12,851 nucleotides of DNA from an uncultured Litorilinea sp. (GCA_946885925.1 CAMPHP010000026.1:1-12851); one strand, 5' to 3'. Numbered from the stretch's first letter, positions 1-7,542 are shown. Translations and numbers: made by a program. The notes: a model not told the origin generated them from the letters alone.

Positions 1-213
1 ATTACCACGCACCCCGACCAACACGACCCCAGGGATAAAAGGAGGCACAGGGGCATCTGCCGTAGCAAACAACTGTGCAGTGGGTTCAGGCGCAGGCGGG
101 CCTTCCTGCGCCATGATGGGCATGGGGACAAGTGCCGCAATGCCCCCCAACACGCAGGCAGCGAGGGCCAGCAGCAATACCAGCGAGATTTTACGATTCA
201 TGTAGTTTTGCAT
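1..213 (-). CDS. Secreted protein, N-terminal fragment (possibly a subtilase-like protease)
   Basis: An open minus-strand frame runs 71 codons from an ATG at 213 to the window edge with no stop, so only the N-terminus is visible. It begins MQNYMNRK, followed by a long hydrophobic core (about residues 9-33) and a possible signal peptidase I site after Ala35 (PIMA before QEG). LAAC at 17-20 also fits a lipobox, but hydrophobic residues continue after the Cys, so a type I signal seems likelier. The mature part is Pro/Ala-rich and then reads PFIPGVVLVGVRG. That resembles the start of the N-terminal prodomain of some subtilisin-family (S8) proteases, which is a weak hint and not an identification. 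An in-frame ATG at 201 is an alternative start. The ATGs at 223 and 227 lie in other frames that stop quickly. Confidence 0.7.
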   Translation of the reverse strand, partial: MQNYMNRKISLVLLLALAACVLGGIAALVPMPIMAQEGPPAPEPTAQLFATADAPVPPFIPGVVLVGVRGN

Positions 214-255
214 AGTCTTTCATACATAGCCAGATGCTAATAAAAACAGAGGCCA

Positions 256-286
256 GCCTCCGGCTGCGCCCTACGGGCAGCGAGGC
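256..286 (-). terminator. Imperfect hairpin downstream of the HD-domain gene
   Basis: The arms GCCTC/GAGGC, GCTG/CAGC and CCC/GGG pair around a TAC loop, with CG bulges. The hairpin starts 5 bp beyond the stop of the HD-domain gene. On the minus strand it is followed, after about 9 nt, by TGTTTTTATT, and a short GAGG/CCTC stem lies just before those T residues. This placement suggests a transcription terminator, but the T-tract is not directly adjacent to the main stem. Confidence 0.45.
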
Positions 287-290
287 AGAC

Positions 291-1034
291 CTAGCTTCTC
301 CCCTGCATTTCGGCGTCAAGCCGGTCAAAAAAGGCAATCATAAAACGATGACGCTCTGCGCCAATACGACGAGCGGTTGCCGTGTGTAAGGTTGCCAAAA
401 TCAGCCGGAGCTTATAGACATACTCATGCACAGGTGTATAGTTTTCTCCAGCAGGTTTGGCGTCTGGGGCTGGGGCAGCACTCCAAGGCTCTGTCCACAA
501 GCGGTGTCCATAGGCTCCTGCAAAGGCAAAGGCGCGCCCAATCCCAATCGCACCGATGCTATCCAGCTTATCGGCGTCATAGAGGCATTTGGCCTCCAAC
601 GTCTCCGGCTGCACCGATTGGTCACGGAAGCGATGTGCCTCAATACAATGAACGACATTCGCCACTTGTTCAGTTCCCAGACCACGCGCAACAAGCAGCG
701 CACGCGCATAATCAGCCGCGGCCAGATGATGGGCTTGGCGGCGGCGATGAGTATCTGCCCCAGCCTGCGCTGTTTCCACGCTGGCGTTATCATGTGCGGA
801 TAAAGCACGTTCAGATAAAGCATCTGTGGGTACATCATGCAGCAATGCCGCCAAGCGTACCACTGTTACATCGGCTCCTTCAGCTTGGGCAATGCGGATT
901 GCCAGCGTCGTTACACGCCACACATGGTCAAAATCGTGGGCCGCGTCTCCTGTACTATAGAGATCCCGCGCTTCCTCGTCAGTAAGCAACCTTGTATCAG
1001 CGTGTGAAGAGAGCGGCGTGGAAAAGAGGGTCAT
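291..1034 (-). CDS. HD-domain metal-dependent phosphohydrolase (YedJ-like)
   Basis: A predicted cytosolic HD-superfamily hydrolase of 247 aa, usual for the single-domain YedJ-like group. Numbering from the ATG at 1034, the metal ligands are recognisable as the HDFDH motif (33-37), LLHD with His66-Asp67, a VVHCIEAH segment (His129, His134) and YDADKLD (Asp153, Asp155, Asp158). The last is followed by the [14 protein letters not shown] stretch typical of this group. Members are thought to hydrolyse nucleotides or other phosphate esters, but the substrate cannot be read from sequence. A TTG at 1037 directly before the ATG could also initiate. A GGAG lies 6 nt before the TTG and 9 nt before the ATG. 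The gene is separated from the upstream membrane-protein gene by about 136 bp containing a phased repeat and a hairpin, so it may have its own promoter. Confidence 0.88.
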   Translation of the reverse strand: MTLFSTPLSSHADTRLLTDEEARDLYSTGDAAHDFDHVWRVTTLAIRIAQAEGADVTVVRLAALLHDVPTDALSERALSAHDNASVETAQAGADTHRRRQAHHLAAADYARALLVARGLGTEQVANVVHCIEAHRFRDQSVQPETLEAKCLYDADKLDSIGAIGIGRAFAFAGAYGHRLWTEPWSAAPAPDAKPAGENYTPVHEYVYKLRLILATLHTATARRIGAERHRFMIAFFDRLDAEMQGRS

Positions 1035-1052
1035 CAACTAAGGCTCCATATT

Positions 1053-1092
1053 ATGTTAACGTTACTATGTTAGCATCATTGTGTTAACGTTG
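1053..1092. repeat. Three 12-mers phased at 14 bp upstream of the HD gene
   Basis: Three related 12-mers start at 1053, 1067 and 1081: ATGTTAACGTTA, ATGTTAGCATCA and GTGTTAACGTTG. Each is separated from the next by 2 nt. The first and third contain the palindromic core AACGTT. They lie 19-58 bp upstream of the HD-gene ATG, where a promoter would be expected, so they could be operator half-sites. Regulatory function is inference from position and symmetry only. Confidence 0.55.
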
Positions 1093-1129
1093 CGACTGGA
1101 GGCTTACGCAAAGTTTGGGGCTTTCCTTC

Positions 1130-1156
1130 TTGCCGGAGTGCTTTAGCCTCCGGCAA
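1130..1156. other. 9 bp stem-loop between the membrane-protein and HD genes
   Basis: The arms TTGCCGGAG and CTCCGGCAA pair perfectly around a 9 nt loop. The element lies 14 bp after the stop of the flippase-like gene, so it could cap or attenuate that transcript. Neither strand has a T-tract after the stem, so it is not a canonical intrinsic terminator. It shares the 10-mer AGCCTCCGGC with the hairpin on the other side of the HD gene. Confidence 0.5.
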
Positions 1157-1170
1157 CTGGGTACACACGA

Positions 1171-2277
1171 TCATGGATCAGAGGGGGTAGGCTGAACCTG
1201 ATGATTCCTCGCGGCAGCGCGGCGTGAACTTCCCCGCGTCCAGAAGAAGCCGCCAGGGATGCTGACTAGGTAGCCAATAAACTGTTGCAACAGCCCGACA
1301 GCCAAACCCAATTCCGCCCCAGCACCCATCAGCAAAAAGGTCGCGGCAAACGCGCTTTGACGCACACCCAAACCGCCGGGTGAAAGAGGCAAGACCAACC
1401 CGACAAAGACAATGATGGGGTTGATGGTGAGGACTTCGAGCATGGACATGCTATCAGGCTGGATTGCGTGAGCAATGCGCCAGATATGGACACAGGTAAG
1501 CAGCACGATCATCAAGCTGCACAGGGCAGTGAGAGCCAGCGCGCGATATTCGTGACGATAGACATTAAAGGCTTCCGCCAGCTTGGTCCAAACAGGCATG
1601 GCAAAACGCAAGAAGGAAAAGCGATTAAGCAGCCGCTCCACCAGCATCTTGAGCCGGCGGCTAAGCACCGCCACCAACATGCTCAATAGCAGCAACGAGA
1701 TTCCCCCACTGCCCAAGGCGATGAGTTGGACGCTAACACGCTGTTCGGGCGTAAAGGGGACACCATCCGGTCTGCCCCAAATCAACATGGCAGCAGCGCC
1801 CAGCGCAGCGGCAACCATAAAGACCATGAGGCCGATAAAGCGGTCAATAAGGACACTGGCAGCAGCGGCAGCGGTACGCCGCGTGTCACTGGCGAGAGCA
1901 TAGCCACGCATAACATCGCCGCCGACTTGTGCGGGGAGAAAGTTGTTGAAGAACTCAGCTACCCATTGATAGGTCAGCAGCCGTCTAAGCGTTACGTGGA
2001 TGCCCGCAGCCCGTAGCAGCAGCCCCCACTTGTAACCACCCAACGCCACCGCTGCCGTATAACAACAAGCACCTGTGAAGAGTAGCCACTTATCCGCCTC
2101 GACGATTTGCCGCCAGAGCCGTTCGGGATCCTCTAGAAGAGTATATAAGTAGACCAGCAGTGCCAAGCCAATCGCCAGCTTGAGCAGGTTCCAGAGCGAT
2201 TGTTTCATAACAGATTGGGTGTGACCTGCCGCCTGCGCCACCTGGCGATCAGGCGTGGGTCGCGGGCCGGCTGTCAT
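1171..2277 (-). CDS. Flippase-like polytopic membrane protein (LPG synthase TM / UPF0104 family)
   Basis: A 368 aa integral membrane protein with many hydrophobic segments, starting at about residues 30-48. It carries the family signature EFFNNFLPAQVGGD (108-121) followed by MRGYALA, then SVLIDRFIGLM, and a late LPLSPGGLGVRQSAFAA segment. These match the lysylphosphatidylglycerol-synthase transmembrane (COG0392/UPF0104) family, which in MprF moves a modified lipid across the membrane. There is no aminoacyltransferase domain, so this is the stand-alone type. Its start overlaps the 3' end of the glycosyltransferase gene by 29 bp, which suggests translational coupling and a shared role in making or exporting a glycolipid or polyprenyl-linked sugar. 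The substrate is unknown. An alternative start is Met24 at 2208, just before the first membrane segment. Neither start has a strong ribosome binding site. Confidence 0.88.
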   Translation of the reverse strand: MTAGPRPTPDRQVAQAAGHTQSVMKQSLWNLLKLAIGLALLVYLYTLLEDPERLWRQIVEADKWLLFTGACCYTAAVALGGYKWGLLLRAAGIHVTLRRLLTYQWVAEFFNNFLPAQVGGDVMRGYALASDTRRTAAAAASVLIDRFIGLMVFMVAAALGAAAMLIWGRPDGVPFTPEQRVSVQLIALGSGGISLLLLSMLVAVLSRRLKMLVERLLNRFSFLRFAMPVWTKLAEAFNVYRHEYRALALTALCSLMIVLLTCVHIWRIAHAIQPDSMSMLEVLTINPIIVFVGLVLPLSPGGLGVRQSAFAATFLLMGAGAELGLAVGLLQQFIGYLVSIPGGFFWTRGSSRRAAARNHQVQPTPSDP

Positions 2278-3271
2278 CTACCATCACATCATTGCCAATG
2301 CGCGCCGCCGACGAGGTAGCATAGGAGCCAGAAACGCTTGTATTTGTCGGTTGGTGGGCGCGGCGCACCTCTTGCACATCCTGCTTTTGGCTCCATGCCA
2401 TATCCCACACCACATGGCGATCCCCCCTGGCAAAGTCATACCAGCCCAACAAGCGGCTCCAGGCTTCAATGACTGCCAGCAAGAACAAGACCCAAAGCAG
2501 CTTAAAGACGCCGATCACCTCTTTGAAGGCGATACGCATGACGCGCGTGTTTTGGATGCTGCTCACAGCATAGCCGTATTTGTGCTTGAGATAGAGATGA
2601 CCTGCATGGTTACGTCGCCGCTGGCGCACAAAATCACCGATATTGTCTGGCCCGGTGTTATAGACAATGGCATCGGGCGCATAGCGCACGCTCATCCCCC
2701 GCTTGACCACGAATGCCTCTACAAAGGCTTCGTCCATCGCCACCTCTGGCGGGATATGATCAAAGAGCTTGCGGAAGGCGATCATCTCGCCCAGGCGCGG
2801 AATCTCTAGACAAAGCTCATGTTCCATACGCAAGCGCAAATGGCTCAACAACCCCACAATATGCTCGGGGGTGTTGACTGCCATCTTCTGTGCGCCCACC
2901 ATCCCCACCATTGGATCGTCAAACATCCGTACCAAGTGCTCCACGGCATACTCATTGGGAATGGTGTCGCCACTTTCCAAGATGCAAATGTCACTTTGGG
3001 CTGCGGCAAGAAAGAGATTGATGGCGCTGGTCTTGCCCTCGCGCTTAGGCTGCTCAATCAGCTGCACCCGCGGGTCACGCGCCATATACTGCTTTACAAT
3101 CGGAACAGTGCGGTCGGTGCAGGCACTAGCGACAATGATGATCTCGGCAATCTCTACGCGGTGGAGATGTTGTTCGAGCAATGCCTCTAGGAGATGGCCG
3201 ATATTCTGCTCCTCATTATAAGCAGTTATGCCAATGCTACACACCAATTTCGGCAGGGTTGAACCTGACAT
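2249..3271 (-). CDS. Family 2 glycosyltransferase with C-terminal membrane anchor
   Basis: A 340 aa GT-A fold glycosyltransferase. The N-terminal Rossmann-like part has AYNEE (17-21), IIIVASACTDRT (44-55), REGK (77-80) and ESGDT (99-103) in place of a textbook DxD, with Asp102 the probable metal/nucleotide ligand. MDE (179-181) fits the catalytic base region, and the Arg-rich RQRRRNHAGH (216-225) fits the (Q/R)xxRW-type motif. A hydrophobic stretch at about 252-270 should tether it to the membrane, followed by a polar tail. Such enzymes transfer a sugar from a nucleotide donor, often to a lipid or polysaccharide. Donor and acceptor are unknown. The gene begins 42 bp after mutS2 ends and overlaps the flippase-like gene downstream, so all three are probably co-transcribed. 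The start is the ATG at 3271. Confidence 0.9.
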   Translation of the reverse strand: MSGSTLPKLVCSIGITAYNEEQNIGHLLEALLEQHLHRVEIAEIIIVASACTDRTVPIVKQYMARDPRVQLIEQPKREGKTSAINLFLAAAQSDICILESGDTIPNEYAVEHLVRMFDDPMVGMVGAQKMAVNTPEHIVGLLSHLRLRMEHELCLEIPRLGEMIAFRKLFDHIPPEVAMDEAFVEAFVVKRGMSVRYAPDAIVYNTGPDNIGDFVRQRRRNHAGHLYLKHKYGYAVSSIQNTRVMRIAFKEVIGVFKLLWVLFLLAVIEAWSRLLGWYDFARGDRHVVWDMAWSQKQDVQEVRRAHQPTNTSVSGSYATSSAARIGNDVMVDDSRPATHA

Positions 3272-3313
3272 ATCTTTTGTTTTTCCTGAGTTTCTTATTC
3301 TTGGGTGAGCGAG

Positions 3314-5764
3314 TTAATGGCTGCTCACCAATTTGGCAACGGTCACACCATCGCCTCCTTCGCCTGTTTCACCATTGCGGAACTCTGCTACGGCTGGATG
3401 CTGGCGCAAGAGGTTGCGTACTGCATCGCGCAGCACGCCAGTGCCTTTGCCGTGAATAATGCGCACCCACGGAAGGCGCGCCATATAGGCATTGTCCAAA
3501 TACCGTTCGAGCTTGGCAAGGCCATCTTCCACTCGCTCGCCGCGCATATCGAACTCCATACCAGGGCTATCGATCATGGCCCCAGCTTGAATATTAACAC
3601 GCGGCGGTGGTTCATCCTTGACGGCCTTCTGACGTAGTTCCAACCGTTTGATAGGCAATTTAAGACGGAAATTGCCTATCTGCACCTCGGCCTCGCCTGC
3701 ACGCTCGTTTAGCGAGAGCACCTCACCGCTGGCTTGCAGGGTGGGAACCCAGACGCGGTCGCCTATCTCAATCGTGCCACCCACTTGATCACCAGCAGGA
3801 CGCACCACATTCGTGTCCACCGTTTCGGTATTACGCTGGCGACGAGCAACCTCCTTTTCCGCTTCAGCCAAGAATTGTTCATGGCTGCCTACGCCCGAAC
3901 CAAACTGCGAAGCACGGGCCACTTGGCGGCGAGTCTCCTCGATTTCTCGGCGCACTTCATCCAACTCGTTCTGCATGGTCGCGCGCGCCTCAGCAATGAC
4001 AGTGCGCCGCGCTTCCTCAATATTCGCAAGTTGATAGCGCAGATCGGCTTCAACGAGTTGGGCTTGGCGTTCACGCTCTTTGGCCCGTGCCACAACCTGC
4101 TGCGATTCCTGTTTGGCGCGCTTAATATCATCCAAGAGCGCATCAGCTTGCAGCGCATCGGGCCGCACAATACTCTCCGCCTTCTCGACAATCACGGGAT
4201 TCAGCCCTAACCGGCTGGCAATAATCAAAGCGTTGGAGCGTCCCGGTAGCCCAATGCTCAACTCATAGGTGGGGCTAAGTGTTTCCAGGTCAAACTCTAC
4301 CGAGGCATTGCGTACCCCAGGCGTGTTGTGAGCATAGAGCTTGAGGTCGCTGTAATGGGTAGTGGCAAAGGTTGTAATGCCCCGGTCGCGCAAATTCTCC
4401 AGGAGCGCCATCGCCAGCGCCGACCCTTCATCAGGGTCAGTCCCCGCGCCTAACTCATCCAAGAGTACCAGGCTGGCAGGGTCAGCTTCCTCCAAGATTT
4501 CAATAATGTTGGTCATATGACTGCTAAAGGTACTCAGATTCTGTTCAATGCTCTGTTCATCACCAATATCAGCATAGACCCCCTCAAAGACACTGAGCTT
4601 GCTACCCGGATCTACCGGGATCATCATGCCCGCCTGAGCCATCAGCGTCAACAGCCCAACCGTCTTGAGTGTGACTGTCTTGCCACCTGTGTTGGGGCCA
4701 GTAATAACGATGATATAGGTCTCGTCATCCAAATGGATGTCAATCGGCACAACAGTATCTTGGTCAAGCAAGGGATGGCGCGCCCGTCGCAAATCGATTA
4801 CCGAGCCAGGGTGATAGACAGGCTGGCTATCCTCGTCATCCGACACCGAGCTGGGGATGGGTGTCTTGGCTGGCTGCATGGGAACGAGTTCCGGCGCGGA
4901 AGCTTCCAACGTATAGGCATATTTGGCTTTGGCAAAGATAAAGTCTAGCTCAGCCAGGATAGCAACATTGCGTCGAATGTAGATTGCCTCATCCGCTACC
5001 AATTCGCTCAATTCAGTGAGAATACGGCGAACTTCGCGCTCTTCTTGTAACTCCAACTCGCGCACGGCATTGTTCTGTTGCACCACGCGCAAAGGCTCGA
5101 TAAAGAGCGTCGCCCCACTGGCAGATTGATCATGGACAATCCCCGCCACATTGCCTTTATGCTCGGCACGCACAGGGATGACATAGCGTCCCTGACGTTG
5201 GGTAACAAGCGCATCTTGCAGATAGGGACGAATATCGCCGCTGTGAATAATGCGGTCCAACGTACTCAGCAGCCGCTCCTGTGCGACGCGTAGCTCGCCG
5301 CGAATGCGGGCCAACGCCTCACTCGCGCCATCAACCACTTCACCCCGCTCGTTGATGCAGCGCCCAATCTCAGCAATTACATGGCTGCACGGTTCAATGT
5401 TGGCGGCAATTTCTGCCAAGTGGGGAAAGCTGTTTTCAAGCCTGGTTAACGTGTTATGAAGCTGGCGCGCTCGCACCAGTGTATTGCGAATATCCAGCAA
5501 TTCTTGGGCCAGCAGCATGGCGCGGCGTTCAGCACGATCCAACAAAGGCCGCGCATCATGGACACCACCAAAGCTGATGTCAGTCTTCTGATCCAGCAGT
5601 TTGTACGCCTCGCTCGTCTGAGCCAGCCACTCTTGTGCCGTTAATAGGTCGTCGCTGGGTAACAGCGATAGCGCCAACTCTTCGCCACCGCTAAACGCGC
5701 AAAACCCGGCGACGCGTGCCAGAATTTTGTCATATTCAAGAACTCGTAATGTACGCGGGTTCAT
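3314..5764 (-). CDS. mutS2: Endonuclease MutS2 (MutS-like ATPase with Smr domain)
   Basis: An 816 aa MutS2, of normal length for the family. The N-terminal core starts MNPRTLRVLEYDKILARVAGFC, a typical MutS2 beginning, which is why the ATG at 5764 is preferred over the upstream in-frame TTG at 5794. The ATPase has Walker A GPNTGGKT at about 356-363, and SLVLLDELGAGTDPDEG at about 430-446 carries Walker B and the signature. Then comes a long charged coiled coil (about 495-630) and a C-terminal Smr nuclease domain with FDMRGE near 738-743 and IHGKGTG at 770-776. MutS2 lacks the mismatch-recognition domain. It is linked to suppression of recombination and, in Bacillus, to splitting collided ribosomes. 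It heads the minus-strand cluster and is divergent from amt. The upstream region carries an inverted repeat within a candidate promoter. Confidence 0.97.
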   Translation of the reverse strand: MNPRTLRVLEYDKILARVAGFCAFSGGEELALSLLPSDDLLTAQEWLAQTSEAYKLLDQKTDISFGGVHDARPLLDRAERRAMLLAQELLDIRNTLVRARQLHNTLTRLENSFPHLAEIAANIEPCSHVIAEIGRCINERGEVVDGASEALARIRGELRVAQERLLSTLDRIIHSGDIRPYLQDALVTQRQGRYVIPVRAEHKGNVAGIVHDQSASGATLFIEPLRVVQQNNAVRELELQEEREVRRILTELSELVADEAIYIRRNVAILAELDFIFAKAKYAYTLEASAPELVPMQPAKTPIPSSVSDDEDSQPVYHPGSVIDLRRARHPLLDQDTVVPIDIHLDDETYIIVITGPNTGGKTVTLKTVGLLTLMAQAGMMIPVDPGSKLSVFEGVYADIGDEQSIEQNLSTFSSHMTNIIEILEEADPASLVLLDELGAGTDPDEGSALAMALLENLRDRGITTFATTHYSDLKLYAHNTPGVRNASVEFDLETLSPTYELSIGLPGRSNALIIASRLGLNPVIVEKAESIVRPDALQADALLDDIKRAKQESQQVVARAKERERQAQLVEADLRYQLANIEEARRTVIAEARATMQNELDEVRREIEETRRQVARASQFGSGVGSHEQFLAEAEKEVARRQRNTETVDTNVVRPAGDQVGGTIEIGDRVWVPTLQASGEVLSLNERAGEAEVQIGNFRLKLPIKRLELRQKAVKDEPPPRVNIQAGAMIDSPGMEFDMRGERVEDGLAKLERYLDNAYMARLPWVRIIHGKGTGVLRDAVRNLLRQHPAVAEFRNGETGEGGDGVTVAKLVSSH

Positions 5765-5827
5765 AGATAGATTAATAGGAAACCAAAAGAACAAAGCCCA
5801 GAGACAAAAACCAAAAACGCACCATTG

Positions 5828-5857
5828 ATCATATCACACTCTAGAAGTGTGATACAA
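5828..5857 (-). promoter_or_regulatory. Candidate mutS2 promoter
   Basis: Read on the minus strand, a -35-like TTGTAT (5857-5852) and a -10-like TATGAT (5833-5828, 5 of 6 consensus matches) are 18 bp apart. The expected transcription start is near 5820, leaving a T-rich leader of about 57 nt before the mutS2 ATG. The -35 matches consensus at only 3 of 6 positions, so this is tentative. The spacer is almost entirely filled by the inverted repeat at 5832-5854. Confidence 0.35.
5832..5854. repeat. Perfect 9+9 bp inverted repeat, operator candidate
   Basis: The arms TATCACACT and AGTGTGATA are exact reverse complements separated by CTAGA. The spacing and length fit a site for a dimeric helix-turn-helix repressor. 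Its position between the proposed -35 and -10 of mutS2 would block RNA polymerase. No long T-tract follows directly on either strand, so a terminator reading is less likely. The regulator is not identifiable; no regulator gene is in the window. Confidence 0.6.
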
Positions 5858-6229
5858 AGCATTCAGGGTGTGGACTTGGATGATAGTGAACTGTGCACCA
5901 TGGAGCAAGCTTTAAGCAATCAATGCAGCCCCCGAGCCTCCCACATACCATCTCGTCATCTATCACCAAAAACAGGTGTCCAATTTTGTGCATTATGCAC
6001 GATGAGTAGAGGTTTAGAAATCATTATAGTAGGCATTACAGTAGCGCGAATTCGAAATTCTTGTTAAGGAAGTAGCTCCTGGCCCTATGTCTCTAGGCTA
6101 GGAAGCTTGATCGGCAGTCCAGTCACAAGGAGGCAGAGAATCCTTCTTTACAGCATTCATGTGCAGAATCCACAGACACTTTATCCCCCTTGAGAGCAAC
6201 ATTATTTCTACAAACGAGGTAGCAATAAG
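5858..6229. other. Gene-free divergent intergenic region upstream of amt
   Basis: This is the rest of the 465 bp gap between mutS2 and amt. It looks more AT-rich than the flanking genes. It holds a palindrome GTGCAT-T-ATGCAC (5988-6000) and a second one, GAATT-CGA-AATTC (6048-6060). A GAGG lies about 10 nt before the amt ATG as its ribosome binding site. I see no tRNA, no recognisable riboswitch and no convincing -35/-10 pair. An 80-codon frame at 5825-6067 has no protein-like features. The long leader could carry nitrogen-responsive control of amt, but no known nitrogen-regulator site is clear. Confidence 0.5.
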
Positions 6230-7453
6230 ATGGAAACCCTAAATGCAGGAGACACAGCCTGGGTATTGATCGCCACAGGGCTAGTCACGATGATGACACC
6301 AGCGCTTGCCTTCTTCTATGGCGGCATGGTCCGTAAAAAGAATATTCTCTCAACACTCAATCTCAGTTTTATCACGATGGGGCTGATTAGCCTGCAATGG
6401 GTTCTGATTGGCTACACCCTAGCCTTTGGGCCTTCCATTGGCGGGCTGATTGGCGCGCTGGACCACCTGGGTCTCAACGGCATCGGTGCTGCACCCAATG
6501 CAGACTACTCGACCACCATTCCGGGTTTGGCCTTTGCCGCCTTTCAAATGACCTTCGCGGTCATCACACCAGCACTGATTACTGGTGCGTTTGTCGAGCG
6601 GGTGAATTTCAAGGCATATCTGGTCTTTGCACTCTTGTGGGCAACACTGGTCTATGATCCCTTGGCTCACTCAGTTTGGGCTGTCGGTGGTCTATTGCGT
6701 GAGTCGGGTGCGCTTGATTTTGCGGGTGGTACGGTGGTGCATATTGCGGCTGGCTTTTCGGCGCTGGCCTTTGCCATGGCGATCCGCTCGCGACGCGGCT
6801 ATGGCTCCGTCGCCATTGAAGCCCATAACATTCCCTTCACGGTGTTGGGCGCGGGCCTTCTCTGGGTAGGTTGGTTTGGCTTTAATGCTGGCAGTGCATT
6901 GGCTGCCAATGGGCTTGCCGTTGCCGCTCTGGTCAACACCAATACGGCTGCCGCTGCTGCCGCTATCGTCTGGATGTTTCTTGCATGGAATGACAAGAAG
7001 CCCAGTGTCTTGGGCATTGTGACGGGTGCAGTGGTGGGGCTGGTCGCAATTACACCTGCCTCTGGTTTTGTTACACCCCTGTCAGCCATGCTCATCGGCG
7101 CGGTTGCAGCGCCCATCAGCTACTACGCTATCAAGTTCGTCCACAGCCGCCAGTTGGATGAGTCACTCGATGTTTGGGCCTGTCATGGCATGGCGGGTGT
7201 GTGGGGTGCATTGGCGACTGGCTTATTTGCAACGACCACTGTCAATGAGCTTGGCTTCGACGGGCTATTTTACGGCAACCCGAACCAGTTGGTCATCCAA
7301 CTCATCGCAACCGTAGCCGCTGCCGCCTTTGCCTTTGTCGTCACCTTTATTCTGGCAAAAATCCTGGATGCGATCTTTGGTTTAAGTGTCTCACCCCAGG
7401 AAGAAGAAGTCGGCCTCGACATCAGCGCACATGGCGAGCGCGCCTACACCTAA
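6230..7453 (+). CDS. amt: Ammonium transporter Amt
   Basis: A 407 aa Amt/MEP/Rh-family channel with about 11 membrane segments, of usual length. Signatures in order: FFYGGMVRKKN (28-38), YDPLAHSVW (142-150) with Asp143 equivalent to the conserved structural aspartate, GGTVVHIAAGFSALA with the first pore histidine His171, WVGWFGFNAGSALAAN (212-227), and DVWACHGMAGVWG with the second pore histidine His319. The twin histidines and the channel aromatics indicate a working ammonium conductor of the inner membrane. There is no cleavable signal peptide, since the first membrane helix starts near residue 10, as in many non-proteobacterial Amts. A GAGG sits about 10 nt before the ATG. The PII gene follows 89 bp downstream on the same strand. 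PII is expected to block the cytoplasmic pore exit when nitrogen is plentiful. Confidence 0.97.
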   Translation: METLNAGDTAWVLIATGLVTMMTPALAFFYGGMVRKKNILSTLNLSFITMGLISLQWVLIGYTLAFGPSIGGLIGALDHLGLNGIGAAPNADYSTTIPGLAFAAFQMTFAVITPALITGAFVERVNFKAYLVFALLWATLVYDPLAHSVWAVGGLLRESGALDFAGGTVVHIAAGFSALAFAMAIRSRRGYGSVAIEAHNIPFTVLGAGLLWVGWFGFNAGSALAANGLAVAALVNTNTAAAAAAIVWMFLAWNDKKPSVLGIVTGAVVGLVAITPASGFVTPLSAMLIGAVAAPISYYAIKFVHSRQLDESLDVWACHGMAGVWGALATGLFATTTVNELGFDGLFYGNPNQLVIQLIATVAAAAFAFVVTFILAKILDAIFGLSVSPQEEEVGLDISAHGERAYT

Positions 7454-7480
7454 GCCAATCAGCCGCCTTACCGGGACGCT

Positions 7481-7519
7481 CTATTGAGACACCCTATTGA
7501 GAATACCCTATTGAGACAG
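7481..7519 (+). repeat. Three tandem copies of a 13-14 bp unit between amt and PII
   Basis: CTATTGAGA occurs at 7481-7489, 7494-7502 and 7508-7516, giving periods of 13 and 14 bp, with similar flanks (CACC, ATACC, CAGA). The repeat lies in the 89 bp amt-PII spacer and ends just before the PII ribosome binding region. It could be a slippage-derived tract, an mRNA element setting relative expression, or a protein site. The sequence alone does not decide. Confidence 0.75.
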
Positions 7520-7542
7520 AAGAGGGGAGATAATTAACGACT

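Noticed and set aside
377..985. Long plus-strand frame opposite the HD gene
   Set aside because: It is antisense to a conserved protein with clear motifs, and its own translation is low-complexity and His/Arg/Gln-rich. It is a shadow frame.
1130..1156. Intrinsic terminator of the flippase-like gene
   Set aside because: The stem is good, but it is followed by AGAAGGAAAG on the minus strand, with no T-tract. It is kept only as a hairpin.
3734..4210. 158-codon plus-strand frame opposite mutS2
   Set aside because: It lies antisense to the coiled-coil part of MutS2, whose repetitive Glu/Arg/Ala codons tend to leave antisense frames open. There is no ribosome binding site or protein family.
5825..6067. 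80-codon plus-strand frame in the mutS2-amt gap
   Set aside because: It starts inside the mutS2-upstream inverted repeat. It has no good ribosome binding site and no recognisable domain, and its composition looks like translated intergenic DNA.
6061..6229. tRNA, riboswitch or small RNA gene before amt
   Set aside because: Only short 4 bp stems were seen. There is no T-loop consensus and no match to a riboswitch pattern that I know.
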